DNA of 43,898 nt from the NCBI RefSeq assembly GCF_937468385.1, contig NZ_CALBWS010000040.1, forward strand, positions 1 to 43,898, in the 5' to 3' direction. Numbering within the stretch: position 1 is the stretch's first letter; every line of letters starts with the position of its first letter. The notes under the pieces are model-generated. The model saw only the letters and a program-made list of their open reading frames with translations. It was not told where the DNA came from and ran no database searches. The translations under genes and the position numbers were made by a program. Below are positions 1 through 9,368 of the stretch, one piece after another. Source of the stretch: Neobacillus rhizosphaerae (GTDB lineage Bacteria > Bacillota > Bacilli > Bacillales > Cytobacillaceae).

Positions 1-1
1 A

Positions 2-910
2 TATAAAAAAGCAGCTATTAAATGCAAGGATAAAAAGCTGCTGTTTAGCAATGGAAAACAACAATCCCCCTTAGTGATCCCTCAACCAAAGCACATTGAT
101 TTCCATACAATAAAAAGTGCCGAAATCGTTTGGCACAAAGATCAATACTGGATGCATATAGCAGTGGAAGTACCAAAACAAAAGCAAGTACAAGGTAATA
201 AGGAAGCTGGCTGTGATTTAGGGCTCATACATGCGGCTGTTTTAAGTAACGGAAAAAATCACTTCATTGTCACAGGAAGAGAACTTCGCTCGTTACAGCG
301 CTACAGAAACAAAAAGTTAAAAGAGCTTCAGAAGCTCATTGGCCGGAAAAAGCCAGGTTCGAACAAAAGGCAAAAACTCATTTTGCGTAAACGCCGTTTT
401 TTAGAAAAACTGGAACGGAGAATCGAGTACCTATTGCATACGATTTCGAAAATGGTCACCGATTAGTGTGTGGAAAACCACATTAAAGCACTCTATATCG
501 GAACACCGGATGGCGTTCAAAAGAATACGAAGAAGAAAAAGAAAACAAGAAAAGAAATTCGGCAGCAATTGTCCAATTGGAGTTTTGGGCAATTGATTGA
601 AAAAATAACATACAAATTGAAACTTCGAGGCGTCAAAGTCCAACTTGTGGAAGAGTCCTATACTTCCGGTACGTGCCCTTCATGCGGAGAATTCAGTAAA
701 CAATGGAATCGAAACTTCCACTGTCCGTGTGTTGCGAAAGGACATCGGGATCTAGTGGGTGCCGTGAATATTTTGGACAAGTCTATCAATAAACAATTCA
801 AGAAAAATCGAGAACTACCTAAAATAGAAGATACAAAGTATCGCCGAGTCCTTTTAACCCCCATTGTCTCGCACAATGGGGCTAAAAGGGCAGTGGCGCA
901 GTGCCTATGA
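2..910 (+). pseudogene. tnpB: TnpB-like RNA-guided nuclease (IS200/IS605 group), truncated by the window edge and carrying an in-frame TAG
   Basis: The reading frame is open from base 2, so the N-terminus lies outside the window. The RuvC-I strand (GCDLGLIHAA) is near residue 70 of the visible part. An arginine/lysine-rich helical region follows. The C-terminal part has the zinc knuckle (CPSCG, then CPC) and the RuvC-III motif HRDLVGAVNIL, as in TnpB. A single TAG at 464-466 interrupts the frame, with intact and correctly framed coding sequence on both sides. That position is usually sense, so TAG is probably a point mutation (for example from TGG). A GTG at 470 could restart a C-terminal piece without the RuvC-I aspartate. 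No TnpA transposase is visible. The gene is read as a decayed element upstream of gatCAB. Family assignment is secure; loss of function is inferred. Confidence 0.85.
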
Positions 911-1050
911 TTGGGCTGCGGTATGTGTTTTTCACTCATGTCGTAATGAACTGGAGAAGCAGTAAGACCTGGAAGCCCCGACTAACAGGCGGCTTTGATG
1001 AAGGTTTAAAAAAGAATCCTCTGGATTTATCCATGGGGAGAAGTCAATAA
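911..1050 (+). ncRNA. Candidate right end / omega (reRNA) region of the TnpB element
   Basis: In TnpB elements the guide RNA overlaps the 3' end of tnpB and runs to the element's right end. Here the 140 bases after the stop contain GGAAGCCCC at about 972-980 and an ATGGGGAGAAGTCAA block at 1032-1046, the style of pairing CCCC/GGGG tail seen at right ends of such elements. If the element ends near 1046, the guide would begin in the following AT-rich sequence. Exact ends, TAM and RNA fold were not determined. Confidence is modest. Confidence 0.35.
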
Positions 1051-1191
1051 CAGAAAAATAGATTTATTTTTCAAAAAAAACGATCAAGAGACCGCTCTCT
1101 TGTTAATACTGTTAAAGCAATCATTGCGGTAACGCGGAAAAGTTTGGTATCATCAATATTAAAATAACATTGGGATTGGAGGTCAACATAG

Positions 1192-1491
1192 ATGTCACGA
1201 ATTTCAAATGTGCAGGTGAAACATGTTGCAAACTTGGCTCGCCTGGCAATCACTGAAGAAGAAGCGGAAATGTTCACAAAACAGCTTGACGCTATTATTA
1301 CCTTTGCAGAACAGTTAAATGAACTGGATACAGAAAATGTGGAGCCGACAAACCATGTCCTTGATATGAAAAATGTATTGCGTGAAGATATTCCACAACA
1401 AGGGTTACCGCGTGAAGAGGTACTGAAAAATGCACCAGATCATCAGGATGGGCAGATTAAAGTCCCATCGATCATGGGGAAGGAGGATTGA
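1192..1491 (+). CDS. gatC: Aspartyl/glutamyl-tRNA(Asn/Gln) amidotransferase subunit C
   Basis: This is the small subunit of GatCAB. The complex converts mis-charged Glu-tRNA(Gln) and Asp-tRNA(Asn) to Gln-tRNA(Gln) and Asn-tRNA(Asn) in the cytoplasm, and GatC wraps around GatA/GatB to stabilise it. The 99-residue length, the start MSRISNVQVKHVANLARLAI and the C-terminal LREDIPQQGLPREEVLKNAP segment are typical of the family. The start ATG has GGAGG about 12 bases upstream (TTGGAGGTCAACATAG). It is the first gene of gatC-gatA-gatB, separated from gatA by 4 bases. No clear promoter was picked out in the 140 bases upstream. Confidence 0.97.
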   Translation: MSRISNVQVKHVANLARLAITEEEAEMFTKQLDAIITFAEQLNELDTENVEPTNHVLDMKNVLREDIPQQGLPREEVLKNAPDHQDGQIKVPSIMGKED

Positions 1492-1495
1492 AAAG

Positions 1496-2953
1496 GTGAG
1501 TCTATTTGATTATAAAGTTTCAGATATTCATGAGCTTTTACATAAAAAAGAACTAACAGTTACTGACCTTGTTGATGAATCGTTTAAGAGAATTGGTCAG
1601 GTTGAGGATAAAGTCCAAGCCTTTTTAACCTTTGATGAAGAACGAGCACGACAATCAGCGAAATCACTTGATGAGAAGCTCAACACTGACGCCGCAAAAG
1701 GCTTGCTTTTTGGTATGCCGATTGGCGTTAAGGACAATATCGTTACAAAAGGCTTACGAACAACCTGTGCAAGTAAGATTCTCGAAAACTTTGATCCAAT
1801 TTATGACGCAACCGTTGTTCAAAAGCTACAACAAGCGGAAACTGTGACGATAGGCAAGCTAAACATGGACGAGTTTGCCATGGGTTCCTCTAACGAAAAT
1901 TCGGCTTATAAAAAGACCAAGAATCCCTGGAATCTTGACAGGGTACCAGGTGGATCCTCAGGGGGTTCAGCAGCATCAGTTGCTGCAGGAGAAGTATTAT
2001 TCTCGCTTGGTTCTGATACAGGCGGTTCCATTCGCCAGCCTGCTGCTTTTTGTGGTGTCGTCGGATTAAAGCCAACCTATGGACGTGTTTCCCGCTTCGG
2101 TCTTGTCGCCTTTGCTTCCTCACTTGATCAGATTGGGCCAATTACTAGAACGGTTGAGGACAACGCCTACTTACTTCAAGCTATATCTGGGCTTGACCCA
2201 ATGGACTCAACATCAGCAAATGTAGACATTCCAAACTTTGCTAGCGCCTTAACAGGTGATGTGAAGGATCTTAAAATAGCCGTACCAAAAGAGTATCTAA
2301 GTGAGGGTGTCAACGAAACGGTTCGTCAATCTGTGCTAGCAGCGTTAAAGGTTCTTGAGGATCTTGGAGCTGTTTGGGAAGAGGTATCACTGCCGCATTC
2401 GAAGTATGCTCTTGCCGCCTATTATTTACTATCTTCATCAGAAGCATCAGCAAACCTCGCCCGTTTTGATGGGGTCCGTTATGGTTATCGCACCCCAGAT
2501 GCTGAAAGTTTAATCGATTTATATAAAAAGACACGAGCAGAAGGCTTTGGCGATGAAGTGAAACGCCGGATTATGCTCGGAACGTTTGCGCTAAGTTCAG
2601 GCTACTATGATGCATATTATAAAAAGGCACAGCAGGTTCGGACATTGATTAAGAAGGACTTTGAAGATGTGTTTGCCAAATATGATGTGATTGTCGGGCC
2701 AACAACGCCTACATCGGCTTTTAAAATTGGCGAAAATATCGAGGATCCGTTAACCATGTACGCGAATGATATTTTAACGATTCCTTTGAATCTAGCAGGC
2801 TTACCGGGAATCTCTGTTCCATGCGGCTTTGACGCTGGTCTGCCATTGGGCTTACAAATCATCGGCAAGTATTTTGATGAAGCAACTATTTATCGCGTTG
2901 CCCATGCTTTTGAGCAGGCAACAGACTTTCATAAACAGAAGCCAGAATTGTAG
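1496..2953 (+). CDS. gatA: Glutamyl-tRNA(Gln) amidotransferase subunit A (amidase)
   Basis: GatA hydrolyses glutamine to supply ammonia to GatB. I chose GTG at 1496 because it has AAGGAGGA at 1480-1487 and gives the usual N-terminus MSLFDYKVSDIHELL. Longer in-frame extensions overlap gatC. The product is 485 residues, the normal length. The amidase-signature Ser-cisSer-Lys triad is present as K79 (GVKDN), S154 (PGGSSGGSAAS) and S178 (GSDTGGSIRQP). The gene sits between gatC and gatB with very short gaps, indicating one transcript. Nothing is unusual. Confidence 0.97.
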   Translation: MSLFDYKVSDIHELLHKKELTVTDLVDESFKRIGQVEDKVQAFLTFDEERARQSAKSLDEKLNTDAAKGLLFGMPIGVKDNIVTKGLRTTCASKILENFDPIYDATVVQKLQQAETVTIGKLNMDEFAMGSSNENSAYKKTKNPWNLDRVPGGSSGGSAASVAAGEVLFSLGSDTGGSIRQPAAFCGVVGLKPTYGRVSRFGLVAFASSLDQIGPITRTVEDNAYLLQAISGLDPMDSTSANVDIPNFASALTGDVKDLKIAVPKEYLSEGVNETVRQSVLAALKVLEDLGAVWEEVSLPHSKYALAAYYLLSSSEASANLARFDGVRYGYRTPDAESLIDLYKKTRAEGFGDEVKRRIMLGTFALSSGYYDAYYKKAQQVRTLIKKDFEDVFAKYDVIVGPTTPTSAFKIGENIEDPLTMYANDILTIPLNLAGLPGISVPCGFDAGLPLGLQIIGKYFDEATIYRVAHAFEQATDFHKQKPEL

Positions 2954-2965
2954 GGGGTGAAAACG

Positions 2966-4393
<1,428 letters not shown>

Positions 4394-4398
4394 CCGAC

Positions 4399-4430
4399 AG
4401 CTGGCAGAATTTTCTCTGCCGGCTATTTTT
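4399..4430 (+). terminator. Rho-independent terminator of gatCAB
   Basis: A 10-bp stem (AGCTGGCAGA / TCTGCCGGCT, one G-U pair) with a 6-base loop is followed by ATTTTT just after the gatB stop. Confidence 0.85.
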
Positions 4431-4517
4431 GTCCAGAAAAAGTCGAATCAATCTTCGACAATCTTTTCACCATTTCCCGGGAAAAAGTCCTTTTGCTTCA
4501 AGAGTATATCCTACATC

Positions 4518-4535
4518 TAATCAAACGTTTGGTTA
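4518..4535. promoter_or_regulatory. Operator-like palindrome, copy 1
   Basis: TAATCAAACGTTTGGTTA matches the perfect palindrome at 4699 at 17 of 18 positions. Symmetry and length suit a dimeric repressor of the TetR or LacI type. The regulator itself is not in the window. Confidence 0.5.
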
Positions 4536-4698
4536 ATCAGGAAACATAGGATAACTTGTCGAAGTGTGTATTTGTTCCGGAGAATAGACAATTCTCACCA
4601 TATTTTTCATTCCTATGAAAAAAGATAGCTTCAGTTGTCGACATAATTTTTGGGGGATTTGAAGGGAAAGCCTTTATTTATAAACATTAATGCCATTT

Positions 4699-4716
4699 TA
4701 ATCAAACGTTTGATTA
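4699..4716. promoter_or_regulatory. Operator-like palindrome, copy 2 (perfect)
   Basis: TAATCAAACGTTTGATTA is an exact 18-bp palindrome. It is the best copy of the group and lies 220 bases upstream of the acetyltransferase gene. Confidence 0.55.
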
Positions 4717-4732
4717 GTTTTTTCGATACTAA

Positions 4733-4748
4733 TTAATCGTTTGATTAA
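4733..4748. promoter_or_regulatory. Shortened operator-like inverted repeat, copy 3
   Basis: TTAATCGTTTGATTAA keeps one complete half (GTTTGATTA) of the palindrome. Relative to it, the left arm has lost four bases; the arms TTAATC/GATTAA still pair across a GTTT spacer. It lies 16 bases after copy 2. Confidence 0.4.
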
Positions 4749-4936
4749 AGATGTAACAGGCTTTGATATCATGGGCTTTTCAGAATAAATCTATTAAAAA
4801 ACTTGTTGAAAAATAGTTTTGTAGAAATCACGGAAGGGGTAGAATATTTATTGATCTTTACCTTTTTGATAATTTTCCTTATTTTATGAAAATATGTGAT
4901 AACATACAGAATAAGACAATTGCGAAGAGGGTGAGT

Positions 4937-5488
4937 ATGATGTTTATCCATAGGATTGATGATGAGGTTTCTTTAAAGTTAATAGAGTTAAAGGATGCTG
5001 AAAGAATATTTGAGCTAACAGATCAAAGTAGAGGACACTTACGAGAATGGCTCCCATGGCTGGATACGACAACCAAGGTTGACGATACAATAGGTTTTAT
5101 TCAAATGTGTTTACAAGGTCATGCCGAGAATAAGAGTATGAATTGGGTTATTCTTTACAAAGGGGAAATTGTCGGAACGGCTGGCTTCAACGTTACCAAC
5201 TGGTCGAACAAGACTGCGACTATTGGTTATTGGCTTGCTGCTGAATACCAAGGTAATGGAATAATGACGAAAACAGCCCGTGCTTTGACGGACTACGCTA
5301 TTAGCGAGTTGAAATTAAACCGGGTAGAAATAAGAGCGGCCGCAGTGAATAGAAAAAGCAGAGGTATTCCCGAAAGATTGGGCTTTGTAAATGAAGGCTG
5401 CATTAGACAAGTCGAATGGTTATATGATCATTATGTTGACCATATCGTTTATGGAATGTTGGCTGAAGATTGGAACAGAAAACGCTAG
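4937..5488 (+). CDS. GNAT N-acetyltransferase, RimJ/RimL type (YdaF-like)
   Basis: A 183-residue cytoplasmic acetyl-CoA-dependent N-acetyltransferase. The fold markers are present in order: EIVGTAGFNV (strand 4), IGYWLAAEYQGNGIMTKTAR (acetyl-CoA pyrophosphate loop Q/R-x-x-G-x-G/A form), LNRVEIRAAAVNRKSRGIPERLGF and the C-terminal YGML strand. The R-G-I-P-E-R-L-G-F segment and length match the B. subtilis YdaF subgroup, whose substrate is not settled. The start is ATG 4937 or the adjacent ATG 4940, both after GAGGGTGAG. It stands alone, with its stop codon inside the terminator stem, convergent with the VOC gene. Palindromes upstream suggest repressor control. Confidence 0.88.
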   Translation: MMFIHRIDDEVSLKLIELKDAERIFELTDQSRGHLREWLPWLDTTTKVDDTIGFIQMCLQGHAENKSMNWVILYKGEIVGTAGFNVTNWSNKTATIGYWLAAEYQGNGIMTKTARALTDYAISELKLNRVEIRAAAVNRKSRGIPERLGFVNEGCIRQVEWLYDHYVDHIVYGMLAEDWNRKR

Positions 5489-5514
5489 GATCGATCATCC
5501 TAGCGTTGTTTTTT
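5481..5514. terminator. Bidirectional terminator between the acetyltransferase and VOC genes
   Basis: A perfect 11-bp stem (AACGCTAGGAT / ATCCTAGCGTT) is followed by GTTTTTT on the plus strand. The minus strand also has a T-rich tail, so both convergent genes can end here. Confidence 0.85.
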
Positions 5515-5944
5515 AAAAAGATATCATTGCCCCGCGCTCATCAAAAATAGACGCTGGATTCCACGCCACTTCCCAAAGGTTGTTTTCAGGGTCGGCAAAA
5601 TAGGCAGTGCGTCCGCCCCAAAAGGCATCACTAGGCTCTCTCAATATTTTCCCACCAGCATCTCGAATTTCTTCAATAGTTGTGTCAACCTGTTCTGGTT
5701 GATCAACGTTAATGGCAAAGGTGACTGGGCGATAGGTATCAGGGGATGTTGTTAGTTCAATACCGGCATCCTTAGCTAACTCTTCAATCGGAAATAATGA
5801 AAGCAAAACACCTGCGGTTTTAAAGACAGCGTATTGATCAGAGCTCATTTCAGTCTCTTCCCAACCTAAAGATTGATAAAATTTCCGAAGAACCGGTAAA
5901 TCGAATGCACCTAATGTAAGCAAAGTTACTTTTTGTGGAATCAT
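5513..5944 (-). CDS. VOC (glyoxalase/bleomycin-resistance fold) family protein
   Basis: A 143-residue single-gene unit with two beta-alpha-beta-beta-beta repeats. The first covers about residues 5-55 (LTLGAFDLPVLRKFYQSLGW). The second covers about residues 72-130 (VTFAINVD.. then AYFADPENNLWEVAWNP). The DPENNLWEV motif carries the usual metal-ligand glutamate of the fold, but the substrate cannot be told; such proteins are often labelled lactoylglutathione-lyase-like without proof. The ATG has GGAGGA six bases upstream on the minus strand. It converges with the acetyltransferase gene and shares its terminator. Confidence 0.85.
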   Translation of the reverse strand: MIPQKVTLLTLGAFDLPVLRKFYQSLGWEETEMSSDQYAVFKTAGVLLSLFPIEELAKDAGIELTTSPDTYRPVTFAINVDQPEQVDTTIEEIRDAGGKILREPSDAFWGGRTAYFADPENNLWEVAWNPASIFDERGAMISF

Positions 5945-6255
5945 GATATTCCTCCATTCAAGGTTATTGGTTCTATTTTCTTCAAATCATTAAGATATTC
6001 CTTCTTATTAATGGACCTTGTTAATTTATTTTTATTGCAATCAACGACAATCTTTTTTGCTATTTCGGTATAAAAACCTTTATTGAATATGGGAATGCTC
6101 TGTTCTAATCAAACGATTGATTAGTTTCGAAATAACTAGAAACTGGTCGATGGTAGACTGTTCATGTTAAAGAATTAAGATTAGTTTGTAGTTTATTTTG
6201 ACCAATAAATGGTAAGATTTAGAGAGAGGATTCCGAAAAAAAGCGAGGTAGATGA
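5945..6255. other. Non-coding stretch between divergent VOC and DUF1697 genes
   Basis: No gene is seen in these 311 bases. It should contain promoters for both flanking genes, but no confident -35/-10 pair stood out. It holds one more operator-like palindrome at 6106. Confidence 0.5.
6106..6123. promoter_or_regulatory. Operator-like palindrome, copy 4
   Basis: TAATCAAACGATTGATTA differs by one base from the perfect palindrome at 4699. It sits between the VOC gene and the DUF1697 gene, 150 bases upstream of the latter. Confidence 0.5.
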
Positions 6256-6792
6256 ATGACTATTTATATTACATTGTTACGGGGGATCAATGTTGGTGGG
6301 CATCATAAAATAAAAATGGCAGACTTGAAAAGCTTATTGGAAACAATGGGCTTACAAAAGGTAAAAACATATATTCAAAGTGGGAATGTTTTGTTTGAAT
6401 CAGAAGAGGATGCTAAACATCTTAGCCAACGAATGGAAGATGAAATAAACAAGACGTTTGGTTTTCCGGTACCTGTTATCTTGAGAACAGCTGAGGAATT
6501 CGAACAGATAATAAAAAATTGCCCATACTCAACAGACTTGTTAAATGAAGGTGAAAGTGTCCAAATTGCCTTTTTGGCTGATGAACCGTCACCGGAAGGA
6601 ATCAATTATCTGTTGAACTTTCCTAGTGATCAGGATGAATGCAGCATAATCGGGAAGGAAGTTTATTTCTTTTTTCGTCAAAGCATCCGCGATTCGAAGC
6701 TCGCGACTCAGCTTCCGAAGTTAGGCGTTCCGGCAACGGTTCGTAATTGGAAAACGGTGATTAAATTATCGACAATGTCAAAAGATATTTGA
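6256..6792 (+). CDS. DUF1697 family protein
   Basis: A 178-residue protein of the widespread DUF1697 family, whose biochemical role is unknown. The start MTIYITLLRGINVGGHHKIKMADL and the YIQSGNVLFES segment are the family hallmarks, and KLGVPATVRNWKTVIKL is the conserved C-terminus. The ATG at 6256 follows GCGAGG with 8 bases between. It is soluble, with no signal peptide. It may be co-transcribed with the thioredoxin-like gene 79 bases downstream. Confidence 0.9.
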   Translation: MTIYITLLRGINVGGHHKIKMADLKSLLETMGLQKVKTYIQSGNVLFESEEDAKHLSQRMEDEINKTFGFPVPVILRTAEEFEQIIKNCPYSTDLLNEGESVQIAFLADEPSPEGINYLLNFPSDQDECSIIGKEVYFFFRQSIRDSKLATQLPKLGVPATVRNWKTVIKLSTMSKDI

Positions 6793-6871
6793 AGGGAACT
6801 AAATCGTTACAATTGTCAGATGGGGATGAAACGATTAACATAGAACAAAATGAAAGGGGTGCTTTTGAAAG

Positions 6872-7426
6872 ATGGACTTAAATAGCTGGTTTGAAAAAGG
6901 AATGATGTGGGGGGAGTACGTCGACTCGATGACGCGAAATAAAGAAGAAATGATTTCCATTTATGAGCGTTTTGCGTTAACTTCCGAGGATAAAAGCCGA
7001 CTGGAGTCATTAAGAGCACAAAAGCTACGTGCTATTGTACTAACAGAGGATTGGTGTGGGGATGCGTTGCTTAATAATCCGATTTTGATGAGGATTGCCG
7101 AAGCAGCGGCTATAGAACTGCGTTTTGTCCTCCGTGACCAAAATCTCGAGTTGATGGACCAATACTTAACCAATGGCACGTCACGAGCGATTCCTATTTA
7201 TATTTTTATCGATCAAGAAGGTAATGAAGTGGGAGTTTGGGGACCAAGAGCACCTGAAGTGCAGGCTCTTGTGATGGAAAGGCGTGCGGAGTTGCCGGAT
7301 AAGGATGCTGAGGATTTCCAGGAGAAGCAAATGGCGATTTATAAAGAGCTGGTTACTTCCTACCAAAACGATGCGGCCATTTGGAAAACTGTTTCCAATA
7401 GTATTATGAATACATTATTAAAATAA
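6872..7426 (+). CDS. Thioredoxin-fold family protein with single-cysteine EDWCGDA site
   Basis: A 184-residue protein of the thioredoxin-like group (Thioredoxin_9 type). The active-site region reads EDWCGDA (residues 59-65) in place of WCGPC, so only C62 remains and a classical dithiol exchange is not possible. SRAIPIYIFID supplies the cis-proline loop. The C-terminal 50 residues are a charged helical tail. Its role is unknown; relatives are called thioredoxin family proteins. The start ATG is preceded by AAAGGGGTG. It is followed by a bidirectional terminator. Confidence 0.85.
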   Translation: MDLNSWFEKGMMWGEYVDSMTRNKEEMISIYERFALTSEDKSRLESLRAQKLRAIVLTEDWCGDALLNNPILMRIAEAAAIELRFVLRDQNLELMDQYLTNGTSRAIPIYIFIDQEGNEVGVWGPRAPEVQALVMERRAELPDKDAEDFQEKQMAIYKELVTSYQNDAAIWKTVSNSIMNTLLK

Positions 7427-7561
7427 AGGAGCCGGTTTTTCCGTAACCACTTCTCTTGTAATATTTGGTTTTATCTATTTACTTTTTATTTTATATTTAG
7501 GTAATAAATCTAAAAAGTGGAATCAGACGTCACTCAGCTTACATTCATGATTATGAAAGTA

Positions 7562-7604
7562 AAAAAGATCCCCTGTAGAAATTTCTACTGGGGATCTTTC
7601 TTTT
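7562..7604. terminator. Bidirectional terminator between thioredoxin-like and plsY-like genes
   Basis: A long hairpin (AAAGATCCCC.GTAGAAA / TTTCTAC.GGGGATCTTT, one T-T mismatch) has T-runs on both sides, between two convergent genes. Confidence 0.85.
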
Positions 7605-7630
7605 CATCAATTATAATATTTTGACTTTGA

Positions 7631-7686
7631 GAATTGTCTAGCTCGATAAGAACAAGCTTCGATACCCGGAGCATCCGCTTTTCTTA
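7631..7686 (-). repeat. Degenerate copy of dispersed intergenic repeat
   Basis: GAGAATTGTCTAGCTC at the left and CGCTTTTCTTA at the right match the edges of the larger element at 13675-14007. The right edge supplies the TAA stop of the plsY-like gene. Confidence 0.5.
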
Positions 7687-8304
7687 GAATCCACTGTTCT
7701 TCGGAGGGATTCGGTCGTTAATCAATGTTTTATCATTGATTTTTGGTTCAATGCCAAGAATAAGATTACGGATGTTGGAGCGATGGAGATAAATTAAGAG
7801 TAACGAGAATAATAAAAAGATAAGTTCTAATTCTAGTTTTGTGGAAATGAGAGCATAGATGAGCATAGTAAGGCCAACCGAGATGGACCCAAAAAACACA
7901 TATTTCGTTAAAAAAATCACTAAAAAGAAGGTAGTATAAGAGACTACTAATAACGGGAAGTTGGCTATCAGTAGTGCACCTGCGGTTGTTGCAATCGCTT
8001 TTCCACCGCGAAATCCTGCAAAAATGGGAAAGCAATGACCCACTACAGCGACTAGTCCAAAGTAAATGGGGTCAACATCCAAGTTAAAGTAGATTGGCAG
8101 GTACGCTGCCACGGCACCTTTGGCGAGATCGATGAGTAGTACAAGGATGGCTGACTTTTTTCCAAGCACTCTCAGTGTGTTGGTAGCGCCAGGATTTTTG
8201 CTACCGTGGTCACGGATATCGACACCGAAGAACAGCTTGCCCACAATTAGCGCGGTGGGTATGCTTCCAATTAAGTAGGAAGCAAGAAGCAATAACCAGA
8301 ACAT
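7684..8304 (-). CDS. plsY: PlsY-like acyl-phosphate:glycerol-3-phosphate acyltransferase
   Basis: An integral membrane enzyme family that transfers an acyl group from acyl-phosphate to glycerol-3-phosphate, the first step of phospholipid synthesis in Gram-positives. The 206-residue product has about five membrane segments. The three family motifs are visible: GSIPTA; HGSKNPGATNTLR (usually GSGNxGATNxxR); and GHCFPIFAGFRGGKAIAT (usually F-KGGKG(V)AT). The Lys and the Ala at GGKA depart from the GGKG consensus, suggesting a paralogue rather than the housekeeping copy. I chose ATG at 8304, with AGGAG 8 bases upstream; a TTG at 8325 is in frame but lacks a ribosome site. The C-terminal PPKNSGF end lies in a repeat. 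Confidence 0.85.
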   Translation of the reverse strand: MFWLLLLASYLIGSIPTALIVGKLFFGVDIRDHGSKNPGATNTLRVLGKKSAILVLLIDLAKGAVAAYLPIYFNLDVDPIYFGLVAVVGHCFPIFAGFRGGKAIATTAGALLIANFPLLVVSYTTFFLVIFLTKYVFFGSISVGLTMLIYALISTKLELELIFLLFSLLLIYLHRSNIRNLILGIEPKINDKTLINDRIPPKNSGF

Positions 8305-8415
8305 GACAACACTCCTATGTGACAATAATTTTCCTAATCTACTAGCATTCTATCATATTGAAATGGTATTATTTTGTTAAATTATTACTATACGGAAACA
8401 AAGGGAGCCTCTTAC

Positions 8416-9198
8416 ATGAGACAAACTGATTTTGGCCAAGTTGCTAATAGCTATGCTCGTTCAAGAGAAGATATTCCCGTCACGTTAATGGATAGTCTGC
8501 TGCTAAGAAATATTTTTTTTGCAGGAAAAAAAGTTGCAGATATTGGTGCGGGAACGGGTGGGTTAACGAGGAAAATCGCGATGAGAAAAGCGGATCTTGT
8601 TGGAGTCGATCCATCACTAGCTTTACTAGAACAGGCAAAAGCTTTTAATCAAACAAAGAATTTTACGATTCCGTTTTTACATGGTACAGCTGAAGCTACT
8701 GGGCTAGGGGATTCCCAGTATGATGTTGTAACGGTCATGCGAGCGTGGCATTGGTTCGATCGTGAGAAAGCCATGCTGGAAGTAAAGAGGATTTTGAAAC
8801 GAGGGGGAACATTGATCGTCATCGATTCTGGATTTCTCTCAGACATGGCTGCGGTCGAAAAAACTTTCGAGGTTCTAGCTAAATATGTGGCAGGCGGCTT
8901 AAAACCTGCTGGCTCGAAGGCAGAATCCAAGCAGCGTATTAATGGTTTTCCTGTTGAATGGTTTGCTGAGTGGCAGAAGAACGGCTTTGAACTACGTGAT
9001 TTTTATAAGCTGAATTATACTGTTAGTTTTACGAAGGAAGAATGGATTCAACGAGTGGAGTCCATCTCGTGGCTAGCAGATTTAGAGGAAACGGTCCAGA
9101 ACCAGGCGCTGGCAGAATTAGTGGATTTATTGCCAGATGAAGAACGATACGTGATTCCTCATGAATGTAATGTTTGTATTTTGAGAGTAGTAGAATAA
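8416..9198 (+). CDS. Class I SAM-dependent methyltransferase
   Basis: A 260-residue soluble methyltransferase. SAM-binding motif I is VADIGAGTGGLTRKIA (about residues 42-57), followed by the acidic VGVDPS strand and motif IV VVTVMRAWHWFDRE. The RAWHWFD segment is typical of the UbiE/Methyltransf_11 group. The C-terminal half (KLNYTVSFTKEEWIQRVESISWL) resembles the common small-molecule methyltransferase family of bacilli. The substrate is unknown. The ATG at 8416 follows AAGGGAG; an upstream in-frame start at 8374 has no ribosome site. It is a single-gene unit divergent from the plsY-like gene and ends at its own terminator. Confidence 0.87.
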   Translation: MRQTDFGQVANSYARSREDIPVTLMDSLLLRNIFFAGKKVADIGAGTGGLTRKIAMRKADLVGVDPSLALLEQAKAFNQTKNFTIPFLHGTAEATGLGDSQYDVVTVMRAWHWFDREKAMLEVKRILKRGGTLIVIDSGFLSDMAAVEKTFEVLAKYVAGGLKPAGSKAESKQRINGFPVEWFAEWQKNGFELRDFYKLNYTVSFTKEEWIQRVESISWLADLEETVQNQALAELVDLLPDEERYVIPHECNVCILRVVE

Positions 9199-9206
9199 CC
9201 TTTTCG

Positions 9207-9233
9207 AACGTGCGATTTCTTCGCACGTTTTTT
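9207..9233 (+). terminator. Terminator after the methyltransferase gene
   Basis: Perfect 9-bp stem AACGTGCGA / TCGCACGTT with a TTTCT loop, followed by TTTT. Confidence 0.88.
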
Positions 9234-9303
9234 AGTGATTTTCCTTCCATATATTGAAGAATGGTATGATGAAAAAATACAAATAAATTTTTTAAAAATA
9301 GTG

Positions 9304-9331
9304 TAGGGTTTTTTAAAAAACGTTTCGTCTA
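9304..9331 (+). promoter_or_regulatory. Candidate ECF-type promoter of the sigma operon
   Basis: CGTCTA at 9326-9331 resembles the -10 element of bacillary ECF promoters, preceded by a homopolymeric A/T spacer. The matching -35 would be near 9304 (TAGGGT) and is not the usual GAAC form, so autoregulation by the encoded sigma factor is only a suggestion. Confidence 0.3.
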
Positions 9332-9368
9332 TTAATGTGACTGACTAGAGAGAAAGGGGGAGAGAACA

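Larger units (their letters stand above)
4431..4936. other. About 500-base non-coding stretch with operator-like palindromes
   Basis: No convincing gene is seen. The stretch is AT-rich. It holds two near-perfect 18-bp palindromes and one shorter inverted repeat (listed separately), plus smaller inverted repeats around GTCGAA/TTCGAC at 4442-4459 and GTCGAC near 4638. It could be the remains of a deleted regulator gene or a long regulatory region for the acetyltransferase that follows. Confidence 0.5.

Noticed and set aside
7427..7560. Open hydrophobic frame (FGFIYLLFILYLGNKSKK) after the thioredoxin-like gene
   Set aside because: An AAAGGAG site is present but there is no start codon in frame at a usable distance, so it is at best a remnant.
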